Positions 7,962 to 15,910 of a stretch of 64,000 nt of DNA are shown here, piece after piece; the first letter of the stretch is position 1; every line of letters starts with the position of its first letter. Source of the stretch: Phenylobacterium sp. GTDB lineage: Bacteria; Pseudomonadota; Alphaproteobacteria; Caulobacterales; Caulobacteraceae. Location of the stretch: positions 124,001 to 188,000 of the forward strand of contig NZ_JAHBYD010000002.1 in the NCBI RefSeq assembly GCF_019636135.1, written 5' to 3'. Below the pieces are notes generated by a model. That model did not search any database, was not told where the DNA came from, and was given only the letters and a program-made list of their open reading frames with translations. The position numbers were made by a program, and so were the translations under genes.

Positions 7962-8084
7962 GATGCTACACCCCCACTTTCCCCACCATGACGCCCCCAG
8001 GGACCCCATGGCTGCGCAAGACGTAACCCGGCGCCCGGAAACTGGATTGTAAGGAATCGCCATCCCGCGAACGCGGTCGGCGCC

Positions 8085-10274
8085 TCACTCTCCCGGCCGG
8101 TAGGTGCGCTCGGTGTGCCCCGCGAGCTGCTCGGGATGGAAGTAGACCTCGCGCAGGTTCCCGCTCGCGTAGCGCCCGGCCTGGTCGTTGAAGTGCGGGC
8201 TCGCGGGGTCGCCGCTCTCGCCGCCCGCCGTCACCGCCAGGGCGCGGACCCTCGGCCCGAACTCCACCACGGCGACGAAGCTGTTGCCGCTGGTCCCGTA
8301 GTACCGCTTCGTCCCCAGGTAGCGCCTGGCCCCGAACGAGGCCAGCGAGCCCCAGGCGGCCGAGGTGAACGGCACGGCGATCGACGGCCCGTCGTCGCGG
8401 AACGCCTGCACGATGTCGCCCGTCAGCCGCTGGAACCGGTTGATCTCGCCCCAGGGCGTCTTCCAGCTCCCGAAATCCGCCGTCAGCCGGTCCGAGGCCT
8501 CGGCGAGCGCCGCCAGCCGCTCGGCCGGCGTGCGCTCGGCCATCGCCTGGATCAGGCCCCAGTTCCCCGCCCGCCCCGGCGGCGTCTTGGCCAGCAGCGC
8601 CTCGGCCCAGAACACCGCCAGCGACGTCTCCGTCGACGCCGCCGACCAGCGCCGGTCCCACGCCTTCAGCGCCGCCACCTGCCCGGCCAGCCGCGCCTTC
8701 ATCGGATCGTCCGCCGGGCGCTCGTCCCACGCCGCGGCCAGCGCCGGGATCAGCACGTCGAACGCCGGCAGGTCCGGGTCGAACGCCGCCTTCAGCAGCC
8801 CCTCGCGCGTGAACCCGCTCTGGCCGTCCAGCACCCGGATCGCGTGGAACGTCCGTGCGTTCCGCCCCGCCGTGTCCATGTACTTCGGGAACGCCGCCGC
8901 CTTCGGGCTCTCCGGCCCCGCGCCGTCGTACGGCCCGTCGTTGACGTTGAAGACCCAGCCGCCCTTCGGCCGCACCACGTTCGGCCGCTCGGCGAACGCG
9001 TGCAGCGGCCCCCAGTCCGTCGCCGGGTCCGCCCCGTCCACCGGCCGGGTGAAGTCGAACCGGTCGTCCCGCCGCGGGATGAACTGCGGGTGCAGGTAGG
9101 CCACCGCCCCCTTGTCGTCGGCGAACAGAGTGTTGTTCGACGAGTTCGCCTTCTCCGCCTCCGCCACCTCCAGGAACCCGTCCAGGTCGGTCGCCTTGGT
9201 CCGCAGGTACGACTGCGTCAGCGCCTCCACCGGCCTGTACATCATCGCGAACGCGATCCAGCGGTCGCCCTCGGTGCGCACGATCGGGCCGTGGTGCGTG
9301 CGGTAGGTGGTGAAGTCCCGGCTCCCCATCGCCCCGTCCGGCAGCCGGTAGCGGATCGTCACCTTCGCCGTCTGCACCGGCCGCGCGTCCCTGCCATAGC
9401 GGTACATCAGCGCGCCCGGCGTGCGCACGATGGTCTCGGCGAACTCGTCCACCACGTCGACGCCGCTGGACGTGTGCATCCACCCGGCGTGGGCGTTGAA
9501 GCCCTGGTAGATGAAGAACTGCCCCCAGGTGACCGCCCCGTAGGCGTTCAGCCCCTCCTCGCTCGTCATCTGCAGCTCCGAGCGGAAGAAGAAGCTGGTG
9601 TGCGGGTTGATCAGCAGCAGCGCATGCCCGTCCTGCGTGATGGACGGCCCGATCGCGATCCCGTTCGACCCCGACGGCTCCCTCACCTCCCCCGTCGCGG
9701 CAGCGACGGCGGGAGGGGGACCGCCCGCCGAAGCCGGCGTCCCGCCGTAGAAGGCCTCCAGGTCGCGCAGCGGGATCCGCTCGATGTCGCCGCCGATGCT
9801 GCCCTCGGTGAAGCTGAGCGCCATCCACGGTTCGAACCGCGTGATCACCCGCGGCCTCGTCTGCGGATGCGTCGCCAGGTAGTGGTTCAGCCCCGCCGCC
9901 CAGCCGTCCATCAGCGCCCTCAGCCACGCCGGCGCCGCGGCGTACCGCGCCTGCAGGTCGGCCGGGTCGACGAAGAGCCGCTGGCGCAGGTCCTGCCAGA
10001 TCGCCCCCGGCCCCTCCGCCTCGGCCAGCCGGCCCAGGCTCACCAGATAGTTGGTCTCCACCCGGTTGAAGTCGTCCTCGGCCTGCGCATAGGCCATGCC
10101 GAACACCGCGTCGGCGTCGGTCTTCCCGCGCACGTGGGCGATCCCCCAGTCGTCGCGCACGATGGTCACCCGCGCCGCCTGCGCGCCCGTATCCGCCAGC
10201 CCGCCCGCCGACCCATCCGCCGCCGCCGGCGCCGCCAGCAGCGCCAGAACCAGGACCACACCCGCCACCCGCAC
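8085..10274 (-). CDS. Penicillin acylase family (S45, Ntn-hydrolase) amidohydrolase
   Basis: The 729-aa precursor has a signal peptide (about residues 1-19) and so acts in the periplasm. It carries the family start RDDWGIAHVRGKTDADAVFGMAYAQAEDD (cited in parts: RDDWGIAHV, FGMAYAQAEDD). The predicted autocatalytic cleavage site is GSNGIAIG, with S203 as the new N-terminal nucleophile. Later conserved segments include INPHTSFFF and SSNNTLFADDKG. The family hydrolyses amides, including acyl-homoserine lactones and beta-lactams; the substrate here is unknown. A palindromic repeat is translated at residues 187-197, in the linker just upstream of S203. The start is GTG at 10274 with GGAGG 7 nt upstream. 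Confidence 0.9.
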   Translation of the reverse strand: MRVAGVVLVLALLAAPAAADGSAGGLADTGAQAARVTIVRDDWGIAHVRGKTDADAVFGMAYAQAEDDFNRVETNYLVSLGRLAEAEGPGAIWQDLRQRLFVDPADLQARYAAAPAWLRALMDGWAAGLNHYLATHPQTRPRVITRFEPWMALSFTEGSIGGDIERIPLRDLEAFYGGTPASAGGPPPAVAAATGEVREPSGSNGIAIGPSITQDGHALLLINPHTSFFFRSELQMTSEEGLNAYGAVTWGQFFIYQGFNAHAGWMHTSSGVDVVDEFAETIVRTPGALMYRYGRDARPVQTAKVTIRYRLPDGAMGSRDFTTYRTHHGPIVRTEGDRWIAFAMMYRPVEALTQSYLRTKATDLDGFLEVAEAEKANSSNNTLFADDKGAVAYLHPQFIPRRDDRFDFTRPVDGADPATDWGPLHAFAERPNVVRPKGGWVFNVNDGPYDGAGPESPKAAAFPKYMDTAGRNARTFHAIRVLDGQSGFTREGLLKAAFDPDLPAFDVLIPALAAAWDERPADDPMKARLAGQVAALKAWDRRWSAASTETSLAVFWAEALLAKTPPGRAGNWGLIQAMAERTPAERLAALAEASDRLTADFGSWKTPWGEINRFQRLTGDIVQAFRDDGPSIAVPFTSAAWGSLASFGARRYLGTKRYYGTSGNSFVAVVEFGPRVRALAVTAGGESGDPASPHFNDQAGRYASGNLREVYFHPEQLAGHTERTYRPGE
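9686..9716. repeat. Palindromic repeat embedded in the acylase coding sequence
   Basis: CCTCCCCCGTCGC at 9686-9698 pairs with GCGACGGCGGGAGG at 9703-9716, with one bulged base, across a 4-nt loop. It is in frame and encodes part of a Pro/Ala-rich linker immediately before the predicted catalytic serine. It looks like a REP-type element absorbed into the gene. Confidence 0.6.
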
Positions 10275-10417
10275 GCCCGCACCTCCACCGCCCGAAACAC
10301 CGCCACCTCGCCCGCGCCTCCACGGATTGTCCAGCCCGCGACGTGCGGCCGCGCTTGGCGTGCGGGCGGACTCACCTTCCCTTCGCCCCGGGGCGCAACG
10401 TCGAGTGGGAATGCAGC

Positions 10418-10618
10418 ATGCCGGACGCCACCTATGTCGCCTTCGTGCCCAGCGGGATGAGCGCGAAGCTGCGGTCGGTCCTCCAGGCCGAGGACACCGG
10501 CCAGATCTCCTGGCGGGAGCGCCGCGTCATGTTCGGCAGCGAGTTCTACTTCTCCGGCCCGCCCAAGCTGGCCCGCGCCACCCACGCCTACGTCAGCGAA
10601 TGGGTGGTCCGCCACTAG
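10418..10618 (+). CDS. Small conserved-looking hypothetical protein
   Basis: The 66-aa soluble protein starts MPDATYVAFVPSG and ends THAYVSEWVVRH. I recognise no family. Codon use is typical of the surrounding genes (G/C-rich third positions with a balanced amino-acid composition), which argues that it is real rather than a shadow. It is divergent from the acylase gene, and a composite repeat begins 20 bp after the stop. The ribosome-binding site is weak (GTGGGA). Confidence 0.6.
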   Translation: MPDATYVAFVPSGMSAKLRSVLQAEDTGQISWRERRVMFGSEFYFSGPPKLARATHAYVSEWVVRH

Positions 10619-10637
10619 GCGCGCCGGATGATGGATG

Positions 10638-10789
10638 GCGCGAGCCTTTCAACTCCGAGGGCGCGTCAGCGCCGCTTCGATTCAACCACGGAAAACACAG
10701 AAAACACGGAAGACGGCGGGCCACGCGGAGCCTCTTCTGTGTCTTCCGTGTTTTCTGTGGTCCATCTTGAGGGCGCCTGCGGCGCGCAG
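10638..10789. repeat. Composite intergenic repeat, copy 2 (CACGGAAAACAC stem)
   Basis: Arms at 10685-10712 and 10734-10761 pair imperfectly (ACCACGGAAAACACAGAAAA against its partner). The inverted right-hand module (complement of GGCGCTGACGCGCC and GTTGAAAGGCTCGCG) is at 10638-10673. The left-hand module complement GGCGCCTGCGGCGCGCAG is at 10772-10789. It is in the opposite orientation to copy 1. Confidence 0.85.
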
Positions 10790-10829
10790 GAAGCCCGCCC
10801 ACTCGGCCCAACCCACCCCTCAGCCTGCG

Positions 10830-11333
10830 CTAGGGCGCCGCGCGCACCACGATCCGGTGGATGCGCCAGCGCCGTTCGCGCGCGCTCGCGCCGGCCCGGT
10901 CGGTCCGCCGCAGCGTGACGGCGCCCGAGGCGCGATAGTCGCCCCCCGTCACGAACCGCCCCGTCAGCGCCACGGGCACGCGCGCATAGCTCCACCCGGG
11001 CTCCTCGCCGGCCGCCGGCCGCGCCCGCGCGATGTCCGCCTTCAGCGACAGGAACGGCGCGACGTCCTCGACCCCGCCGTCCTCCCGCAGGTCGGCCGCC
11101 TCGGCCGTCCGCCCCGACTCCACCGCCAGGTAGTAGTCGCGCACCACCTGCGCCGCCGCTTCGGGCGAGGCGCGCCCATCGGCCGGCGCCCCCAATCCGC
11201 CCCCGCCCCCGCCCGCGCCTGCGCCCGCGCCGCCGCGCGAACACGCCGCCAGCGCCAGCCCGCCCCACACCACGCCGCGCCGCGCCGCGCCGCAACATCC
11301 ATGGCTCCCGATGCAGCCGAACCCCGGCTCCAT
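10830..11333 (-). CDS. Putative lipoprotein of unknown function
   Basis: The 167-aa product has a hydrophobic N-terminal segment ending in a lipobox-like LALAAC, so it is probably a lipoprotein anchored at that cysteine. A Gly/Ala-rich linker follows, then a small soluble domain (VRDYYLAVESGRTAEAADL through RRWRIHRIVVR). The domain size and the QVVRDYYLAVESG opening resemble NTF2-like folds, but I cannot assign it. The annotated start gives a rather long n-region with two extra cysteines; a later GTG start is possible. Confidence 0.6.
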   Translation of the reverse strand: MEPGFGCIGSHGCCGAARRGVVWGGLALAACSRGGAGAGAGGGGGGLGAPADGRASPEAAAQVVRDYYLAVESGRTAEAADLREDGGVEDVAPFLSLKADIARARPAAGEEPGWSYARVPVALTGRFVTGGDYRASGAVTLRRTDRAGASARERRWRIHRIVVRAAP

Positions 11334-11523
11334 CCGTAGTTGCAGCAGACGACATCAACGATCGCTTAAGGATGGTCTCCCCGTGTCCCCCGCCCTCGGC
11401 CCCCTCCGGTTCAGCCTCCCTCCGTGGGCGCGCCGCACGCTGGTCGTCTGCGCGCCCGGCCGCCCGCTGGCGCCGCCGGCGCTCCGCGGCCCCGCGCCGC
11501 CCCGGCGCAAGGCCGCCTGACCG

Positions 11524-12420
11524 TCAGCGCGGCTGCAACCGCTCGCGATAGGGCAGCCAGTCCGCCGTCGGCGGCAGGGTCTCCGCCGTCTTCCGCCCGG
11601 CCCGGATGTCCGCCTTCAGCGCCTCGATCTCCGCCTGCGGCAGGCCCTCCACCAGGTCGGTGATCTCCAGCAGCCGCCCGTCCGGCGTCTGGCCGAACCG
11701 CCGCGCGACGAACCACGTCGTCTTGCGGCCCGCCCCCGCCCCGCTCCCCGTCCCGCCGTCCGCCGCCTGCGCCTTCTGCGTCCCGAACACCCGCGGGGCC
11801 AGCTTCGCGATCCGGTGCCGGATCGCCTGGATCTTCAGGCGCGCCGTCTTCACCTCGTGCTCCTCGGCCTCGCAGGCGATCCGCCACGCCAGGTCGAACA
11901 GCCGCTCGGCCTGCGCCTCCCGCGCCTGCAGGTACGCCGCGTCGAACGCCGGCCGCTCGGTCCGCCAGCGATGCACGGTCACCGGCGTCGGCATGTCCCG
12001 CTCCTCGCACACCTCGGCCAGCGACCGCCCGTGCGCCAGCCGCTCCAGCAGTTCCGCCGCCACCGCCTCGTCGAAGCCCACGTACGCGCGGCGCGGCCCG
12101 AACACCTCCGCCGCCCGCGCCGTCGCCGCCTCGAACATCGCCCGCAGCTCGGCCTCGTGCGCCAGCCAGTACATCAGCGTCGCCCGGGGCGGCATCGTCG
12201 GCTCCCGGCAGGCGTCGGCCACCGTCCCGCCCGCCTCCAGCCGCCGGCACAGCCGCTGCACCGCCGCCACCTTGCGCAGGTAGTCCCGCCGCTCGTAGGC
12301 CCGCCGCGCCCGCTGCGTCCGCTTCTTCAGCGCCTCGGCGGACGGCTCGGCCGGTCCCCCCTCCGCGCACCCCCCCTCCACGCACCCCAAATCCCCCGGC
12401 CCAAAGTCCGCTCCGTCCAT
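11524..12420 (-). CDS. Terminase small subunit-like (Sf6-type) DNA-binding protein, orphan
   Basis: The 298-aa soluble protein contains two similar helix-turn-helix-like units: VADACREPTMPPRATLMYWL (about residues 70-95) and SLAEVCEERDMPTPVTVHRW (about 130-155). The second is followed by the long helix AYLQAREAQAERLFDLAWRI, a pattern seen in Sf6-type phage terminase small subunits. There is no large terminase, portal or capsid gene nearby, so this is an orphan, perhaps a domesticated phage gene used as a DNA-binding protein. The start at 12420 is chosen because GGAGG lies 7 nt upstream; a GTG at 12468 would add 16 residues. Confidence 0.65.
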   Translation of the reverse strand: MDGADFGPGDLGCVEGGCAEGGPAEPSAEALKKRTQRARRAYERRDYLRKVAAVQRLCRRLEAGGTVADACREPTMPPRATLMYWLAHEAELRAMFEAATARAAEVFGPRRAYVGFDEAVAAELLERLAHGRSLAEVCEERDMPTPVTVHRWRTERPAFDAAYLQAREAQAERLFDLAWRIACEAEEHEVKTARLKIQAIRHRIAKLAPRVFGTQKAQAADGGTGSGAGAGRKTTWFVARRFGQTPDGRLLEITDLVEGLPQAEIEALKADIRAGRKTAETLPPTADWLPYRERLQPR

Positions 12421-12563
12421 CGCCCTGCCTCCGGAAATCCGCGGCGCCCGCCCGTCAGGCGCAGTCACCGACGCAAGCCGGACCCTAGCATTTGTTCATG
12501 TAATGTTCTAGTTTTCCGACACGTCCATTGCCGACGCGCCCCGCCCGACGTAGCCATGGCCGC

Positions 12564-12767
12564 ATGCAAGTCCGTCCCCTCGCGATCGGCGCCATCCTGT
12601 TCGGCATCCTCGCCATCGGCGGAACCCTCGACGGCGCGCGCCGCAAGATCGCCGCCCAGCCCGACTGGGTCGCCTTCAACTGGAAGTCCTACCTCAGGGG
12701 CCTCGCCGCCTGGCTCGCCATCGGCGCCCTCGCCATCGCCGGCGGCATCGCCGCCATGCTGCTCTGA
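12564..12767 (+). CDS. Small two-helix membrane protein
   Basis: The 67-aa product (MQVRPLAIGAILFGILAIGG...) has two predicted transmembrane helices, about residues 5-21 and 45-65. Between them is a basic/aromatic loop (RRKIAAQPDWVAFNWKSYLR). I do not recognise a family. It is divergent from the terminase-like gene and followed by two composite repeats. An upstream in-frame TTG would extend it, but the ATG fits the first membrane helix better. Confidence 0.6.
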   Translation: MQVRPLAIGAILFGILAIGGTLDGARRKIAAQPDWVAFNWKSYLRGLAAWLAIGALAIAGGIAAMLL

Positions 12768-12818
12768 CCCGCCGCATCCGCGTCAGCCCCAGACGGTTGC
12801 GCTGAGCCGGCGGGCTTC

Positions 12819-12975
12819 CTGCGCGCCGCAGGCGCCCTGATTCCAACCACCAAGGCCACCAAGGGTCGGAGAAGCGCGCTACGCCCAGCTCATCCACGGC
12901 GCCTTCGTGCCCTTGGTGATCTTCGTGGTTCAATCAAAACAGCGCTGACGCGCCCTCGAAGCCGAAAGGCTCGCG
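12819..12975. repeat. Composite intergenic repeat, copy 3 (CCAAGG stem)
   Basis: The left module CTGCGCGCCGCAGGCGCC is at 12819-12836. The arms start AACCACCAAGGCCACCAAGG at 12845 and end in CTTCGTGGTT at 12930; pairing is imperfect. The right module is at 12942-12975 (GCGCTGACGCGCC, then GAAAGGCTCGCG). Together with the next copy it fills the 427-bp gap before gmk, where I see no gene. Confidence 0.83.
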
Positions 12976-13025
12976 CCGTCCATCATCCGCCACGCTTCGT
13001 GCACCACGCCAACCCGTCAACGCAG

Positions 13026-13176
13026 CACGCGCCGCAGGCGCCCTCAAGATGGACCACAGAAAACACGGAAGGACACAGAAGAGGCTCCGCGTGATCCCCC
13101 GCCTTCCGTGTTTTCTGTGTTTTCCGTGGTTGAATCAAAACGGCGCTGACGCGCCCTCGAAGCTGAAAGGCTCGCG
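13026..13176. repeat. Composite intergenic repeat, copy 4 (CACGGAAAACAC stem)
   Basis: The left module variant CACGCGCCGCAGGCGCC is at 13026-13042. Arms are at 13053-13081 and 13103-13130. The right module GGCGCTGACGCGCC, followed by GAAGCTGAAAGGCTCGCG, is at 13142-13176. The stem is the same family as copy 2, but the orientation of the whole unit is reversed. Confidence 0.85.
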
Positions 13177-13194
13177 CAGCCGCCCCCGCCGCCC

Positions 13195-13923
13195 CTACTT
13201 CTGCACCGGCCGCATCATCGTCGTCCGCGGCGGCGCCCCGGATGGGTCGTGCGGCGGGGCCTCCCCCGACGCCTCCGCCAGCAGCCGCCCCACGAACTCC
13301 GGCAGCCAGGTGTTCCGCTGCGGCTTGATGCGCTCGGCGCGGTAGATGTGCCCCAGGTCCGCGTACGCCCGGTCGAAGTTCTGGTTGACGATGACGTAGT
13401 CGTAGGCCGCCCAGTGGCGGACCTCCTCCTGGCCGAGCCGCAGCCGCGCCTCCATGATCGCCTCGCTGTCCTGGGCCCGCGCCCGCAGGCGGCGCTCCAG
13501 GTCGCCCCAGGCGGGGGGCAGGATGAACACGCGCACCGCGTCGTCCGGGGCCTTCTCGGCGATCTGGGCCGCGCCCTGCCAGTCGATGTCGAAGATCACG
13601 TCGTGGCCGGCTTCCAGCGCCGCCTCCACCGGCGCGCGCGGCGTGCCGTAGTAGTTGCCGTTGACGGTGGCGTACTCCAGCAGCTCGCCGGCGGCGATCA
13701 TCGCCTCGAACTCGCCGCGGCTCTTGAAGTAGTACTCCCGCGCCTCCTGCTCGCCGGGCCGCGGCTCGCGCGTCGTGGCCGAGATCGACAGGATCAGGCT
13801 GTCGTGGTCCGCCACCAGCGTGCGCGTCAGCGAGGTCTTCCCCGCCCCCGCCGGGCTCGACACCAGGAGCAGCATCCCCCGCCGCGTCGTCTCCCAAGGC
13901 TTCAGATCGTCCTGCGCCGTCAC
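13195..13923 (-). CDS. gmk: Guanylate kinase
   Basis: The 242-aa cytosolic enzyme phosphorylates GMP to GDP using ATP. The P-loop SSPAGAGKTSLTRTL lies near residue 25. The GMP-binding segment SISATTREPRPGEQ, the lid-region YYFKSREFEAMIAAGELLE-like stretch, and the FDIDWQGA motif all match guanylate kinase. The C-terminus is about 20 residues longer than usual and Pro-rich. The start is uncertain: GTG at 13923 is preferred, and a GTG at 13932 is also in frame. It lies upstream of, and in the opposite sense to, repeat copy 5, downstream of yicC on the same strand. This fits the common alphaproteobacterial mltG-yicC-gmk order. Confidence 0.95.
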   Translation of the reverse strand: MTAQDDLKPWETTRRGMLLLVSSPAGAGKTSLTRTLVADHDSLILSISATTREPRPGEQEAREYYFKSRGEFEAMIAAGELLEYATVNGNYYGTPRAPVEAALEAGHDVIFDIDWQGAAQIAEKAPDDAVRVFILPPAWGDLERRLRARAQDSEAIMEARLRLGQEEVRHWAAYDYVIVNQNFDRAYADLGHIYRAERIKPQRNTWLPEFVGRLLAEASGEAPPHDPSGAPPRTTMMRPVQK

Positions 13924-13960
13924 CAACCCCACCCCCGGCGCGCAGCGCCAACCAGATTCA

Positions 13961-14061
13961 AACCACGGATTTCACCGATTTCACGGATGTCCGGGCCGCC
14001 GCCGGGCGCATCCGTGAAATCCGTGAAATCCGTGGTTCCAATGTTCGCCTGCGGCGCGCAG
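13961..14061. repeat. Composite intergenic repeat, copy 5 (CACGGATTTCAC stem)
   Basis: 28-bp arms at 13961-13988 and 14010-14037 pair with one mismatch (AACCACGGATTTCACCGATT at the left). The left-module complement CGCCTGCGGCGCGCAG is at 14046-14061, 3 bp from the yicC stop codon. On the other side only a degenerate GGCGCGCAGCGCC remains. It sits between yicC and gmk and may punctuate that transcript. Confidence 0.85.
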
Positions 14062-14064
14062 GGC

Positions 14065-14961
14065 CTACTCCACATTCTGCACCTGCTCGCGGAACTGCTC
14101 GATCACGGCTTTGAGGTCCAGGCCGACCGCGGTCAAGGCGCCCGACGCCGACTTCGAGCACAGCGTGTTGGCCTCGCGCATGAACTCCTGCGTCAGGAAG
14201 TCCAGCCGCCGCCCCACGGCCCCCTTCCCATCAGGGGCGTCCGCGCCGATCAGGCCGCGGGCGGCGTCCACGTGCCCGCCCAGCCGGTCCAGCTCCTCGC
14301 GCACGTCGGCCTTCACGGCCAGCGCCGCGGCCTCCTGCACGATCCGCTCCTCGGTGGCCGCCTCGCCCGCCAGCTCCTTCAGCCGCGCCGCGAAGCGGGC
14401 CTTGATGGCGGCGGGCTGGCCGGCCGCCAGCTCGCGCGCCTGCGCCGTCAGCGCCGCGATCCGGTCCACCTGGCCGGCCAGCACGGGCAGCAGCGCCTCG
14501 CCCTCCTGCCTGCGCGCCGCCAGCAGGCCGTCCAGCGCCGCGGCCACCGAGGCGGCCATGGCGGCCTCCAGTTCGGCCTGCGCCTCGGGGTCCAGCCCCG
14601 CGTCGTCCGCCTCCACCACGCCGCGCAGCGCCAGCAGGCCGTCCAGCGTCGGCGGCGCGGCCCTGCCGTCCGCCACCAGCGGCGCGCCCAGCGCCAGGTA
14701 GCGCTCCAGTTGCCCGGTGTTGATCCGCACCGCGATCGCCCCCTCGGCCCGGCGCGCCTGGACGCCGACCGTCACCTGCCCCCGCTGGAACCTCGCCTGC
14801 GCCCCTTCGCGCGCCGTTCGCTCCAGGGCCTCGAACCCGGGCGGCCCCCGGAAGCGCACCTCCAGGTTCCGGCCGTTGACGCTGCGGGCCTCCGCCGCCC
14901 AGCTCCACGGGCCCCACGCGCCCTCGGCGCGGCCGAACCCCGTCATCCCCGAGATCGGCAT
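14065..14961 (-). CDS. yicC: YicC/YloC family endoribonuclease
   Basis: The 298-aa protein begins with the family hallmark SGMTGFGRAEG and has the characteristic ends: SVNGRNLEVRFRGP near the N-terminus and GRRLDFLTQEFMREANTLCS, DLKAVIEQFREQVQNVE at the C-terminus. Family members are metal-dependent endoribonucleases involved in RNA turnover. Length matches the family (about 290). An ATG five codons downstream (at 14946, MTGFGRAEG) is an alternative start. In many alphaproteobacteria it lies between mltG and gmk; here a PEPxxWA gene in the opposite orientation separates it from mltG. Confidence 0.93.
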   Translation of the reverse strand: MPISGMTGFGRAEGAWGPWSWAAEARSVNGRNLEVRFRGPPGFEALERTAREGAQARFQRGQVTVGVQARRAEGAIAVRINTGQLERYLALGAPLVADGRAAPPTLDGLLALRGVVEADDAGLDPEAQAELEAAMAASVAAALDGLLAARRQEGEALLPVLAGQVDRIAALTAQARELAAGQPAAIKARFAARLKELAGEAATEERIVQEAAALAVKADVREELDRLGGHVDAARGLIGADAPDGKGAVGRRLDFLTQEFMREANTLCSKSASGALTAVGLDLKAVIEQFREQVQNVE

Positions 14962-15203
14962 CCGATCGCCTCCGTCAACGCAGGGTCGGGAGCCGCGACG
15001 CGCGATCCCGACGGACTTCCAGTCTTTCCAGGTGTTGTCGCGATCCCGCCCCGGCAGATCCAGGCATGGTTCGGATAACGTCGTAACTCGCCCGAGAGTA
15101 AACCGGCGCTCTGCTGTCGAGAGAACGCGGTTGCCGAAAAGCGGGATCCCTGTTCTCGTCGCGCCCGGCCGTTCGGGAACGGTCGCATGGGGGGATCCAT
15201 ATC

Positions 15204-15896
15204 GTGCTTCGTAAGCTTTCCGCCGCGGCGATCGCGGCCGCCTTCGCTTGTCCGGCCTCGGCCATGGCCACGACCTGGGACGCCTTCGACCTGTTCGACG
15301 GCTCCAACCCGACCGGCGTGTTCCGCTATGTCGGCTTCACCGGCCCGATCGGCCAGAACCCCTCGCTGATGGCGACGGACGACTGCCCGCTCGACACCAC
15401 GTGCCTGCGCGCGAATCCCGGCGATTCCGGGTTCTTCAAGGCCGGCGCCGACACGCCCGCCACCATCGAGGTCGACGACGGCTCGATCCTGACGGTGCCG
15501 ACCGGCGCCCTGATCGTGCAACCCGGCGATTTCGGCGCCGCGGTGTTCTTCAACGCGCCGCACGCCGGGACCTACCGCATCAAGGCGGTGTTCAACGGCG
15601 CCGAGACGCTGAACGACGGCGTCACCATCGCGAGCCTGCAAAGCCTCGCGCCGTCGGTGATCCTCGGAACGGCCAACACCACGCCCAACAACCTCGTCTA
15701 CGACGGCCGGGTGACCCTCGGCGAGAACCAGTTCTTCGCCTTCTTCGTCGGCCCCGGCCTCGCGGCCGAGCACGACCTCACCTCGCTGTCGTTCCGCGTC
15801 ATCGAGGGCGTGCCCGAGCCGGGCGCGTGGGCGCTGATGATCATGGGCTTCGGCGGCGTCGGCGCCGCCCTGCGCCGGCGCGCGGTCCCGGCCTGA
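15204..15896 (+). CDS. PEPxxWA-CTERM exported protein (second paralog)
   Basis: The 230-aa protein has a signal peptide (MLRKLSAAAIAAAFACPASA) and a C-terminal PEPGAWALMIMGFGGVGAAL followed by RRR, the same sorting signal as the protein at 7263. The mature region contains a cysteine pair (DDCPLDTTCLRANPGDSGFF) and a beta-sandwich-like segment (ALIVQPGDFGAAVFFNAPHA). The first paralog has a similar cysteine pair and segment. The start is GTG at 15204 with GGGGGGAT upstream. It interrupts the usual mltG-yicC neighbourhood on the opposite strand, so it was probably inserted there. Confidence 0.82.
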   Translation: MLRKLSAAAIAAAFACPASAMATTWDAFDLFDGSNPTGVFRYVGFTGPIGQNPSLMATDDCPLDTTCLRANPGDSGFFKAGADTPATIEVDDGSILTVPTGALIVQPGDFGAAVFFNAPHAGTYRIKAVFNGAETLNDGVTIASLQSLAPSVILGTANTTPNNLVYDGRVTLGENQFFAFFVGPGLAAEHDLTSLSFRVIEGVPEPGAWALMIMGFGGVGAALRRRAVPA

Positions 15897-15910
15897 CATC
15901 CCGCGACGCG

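Noticed and set aside
11311..11520. A 69-aa plus-strand ORF between the lipoprotein and terminase-like genes
   Set aside because: Composition is Pro/Arg/Ala-rich as expected from random high-GC frames; it overlaps the 5' end of the lipoprotein gene and has no ribosome-binding site or recognisable feature.
11524..12420. A prophage suggested by the terminase-like gene
   Set aside because: No large terminase, portal, capsid, tail, integrase or lysis genes are nearby, and no attachment-site duplication is visible.
13026..14061. Clustered repeats resembling a CRISPR or tandem array
   Set aside because: The units are inverted repeats in single copies with different stems, not direct repeats with regular spacers, and there are no cas genes.
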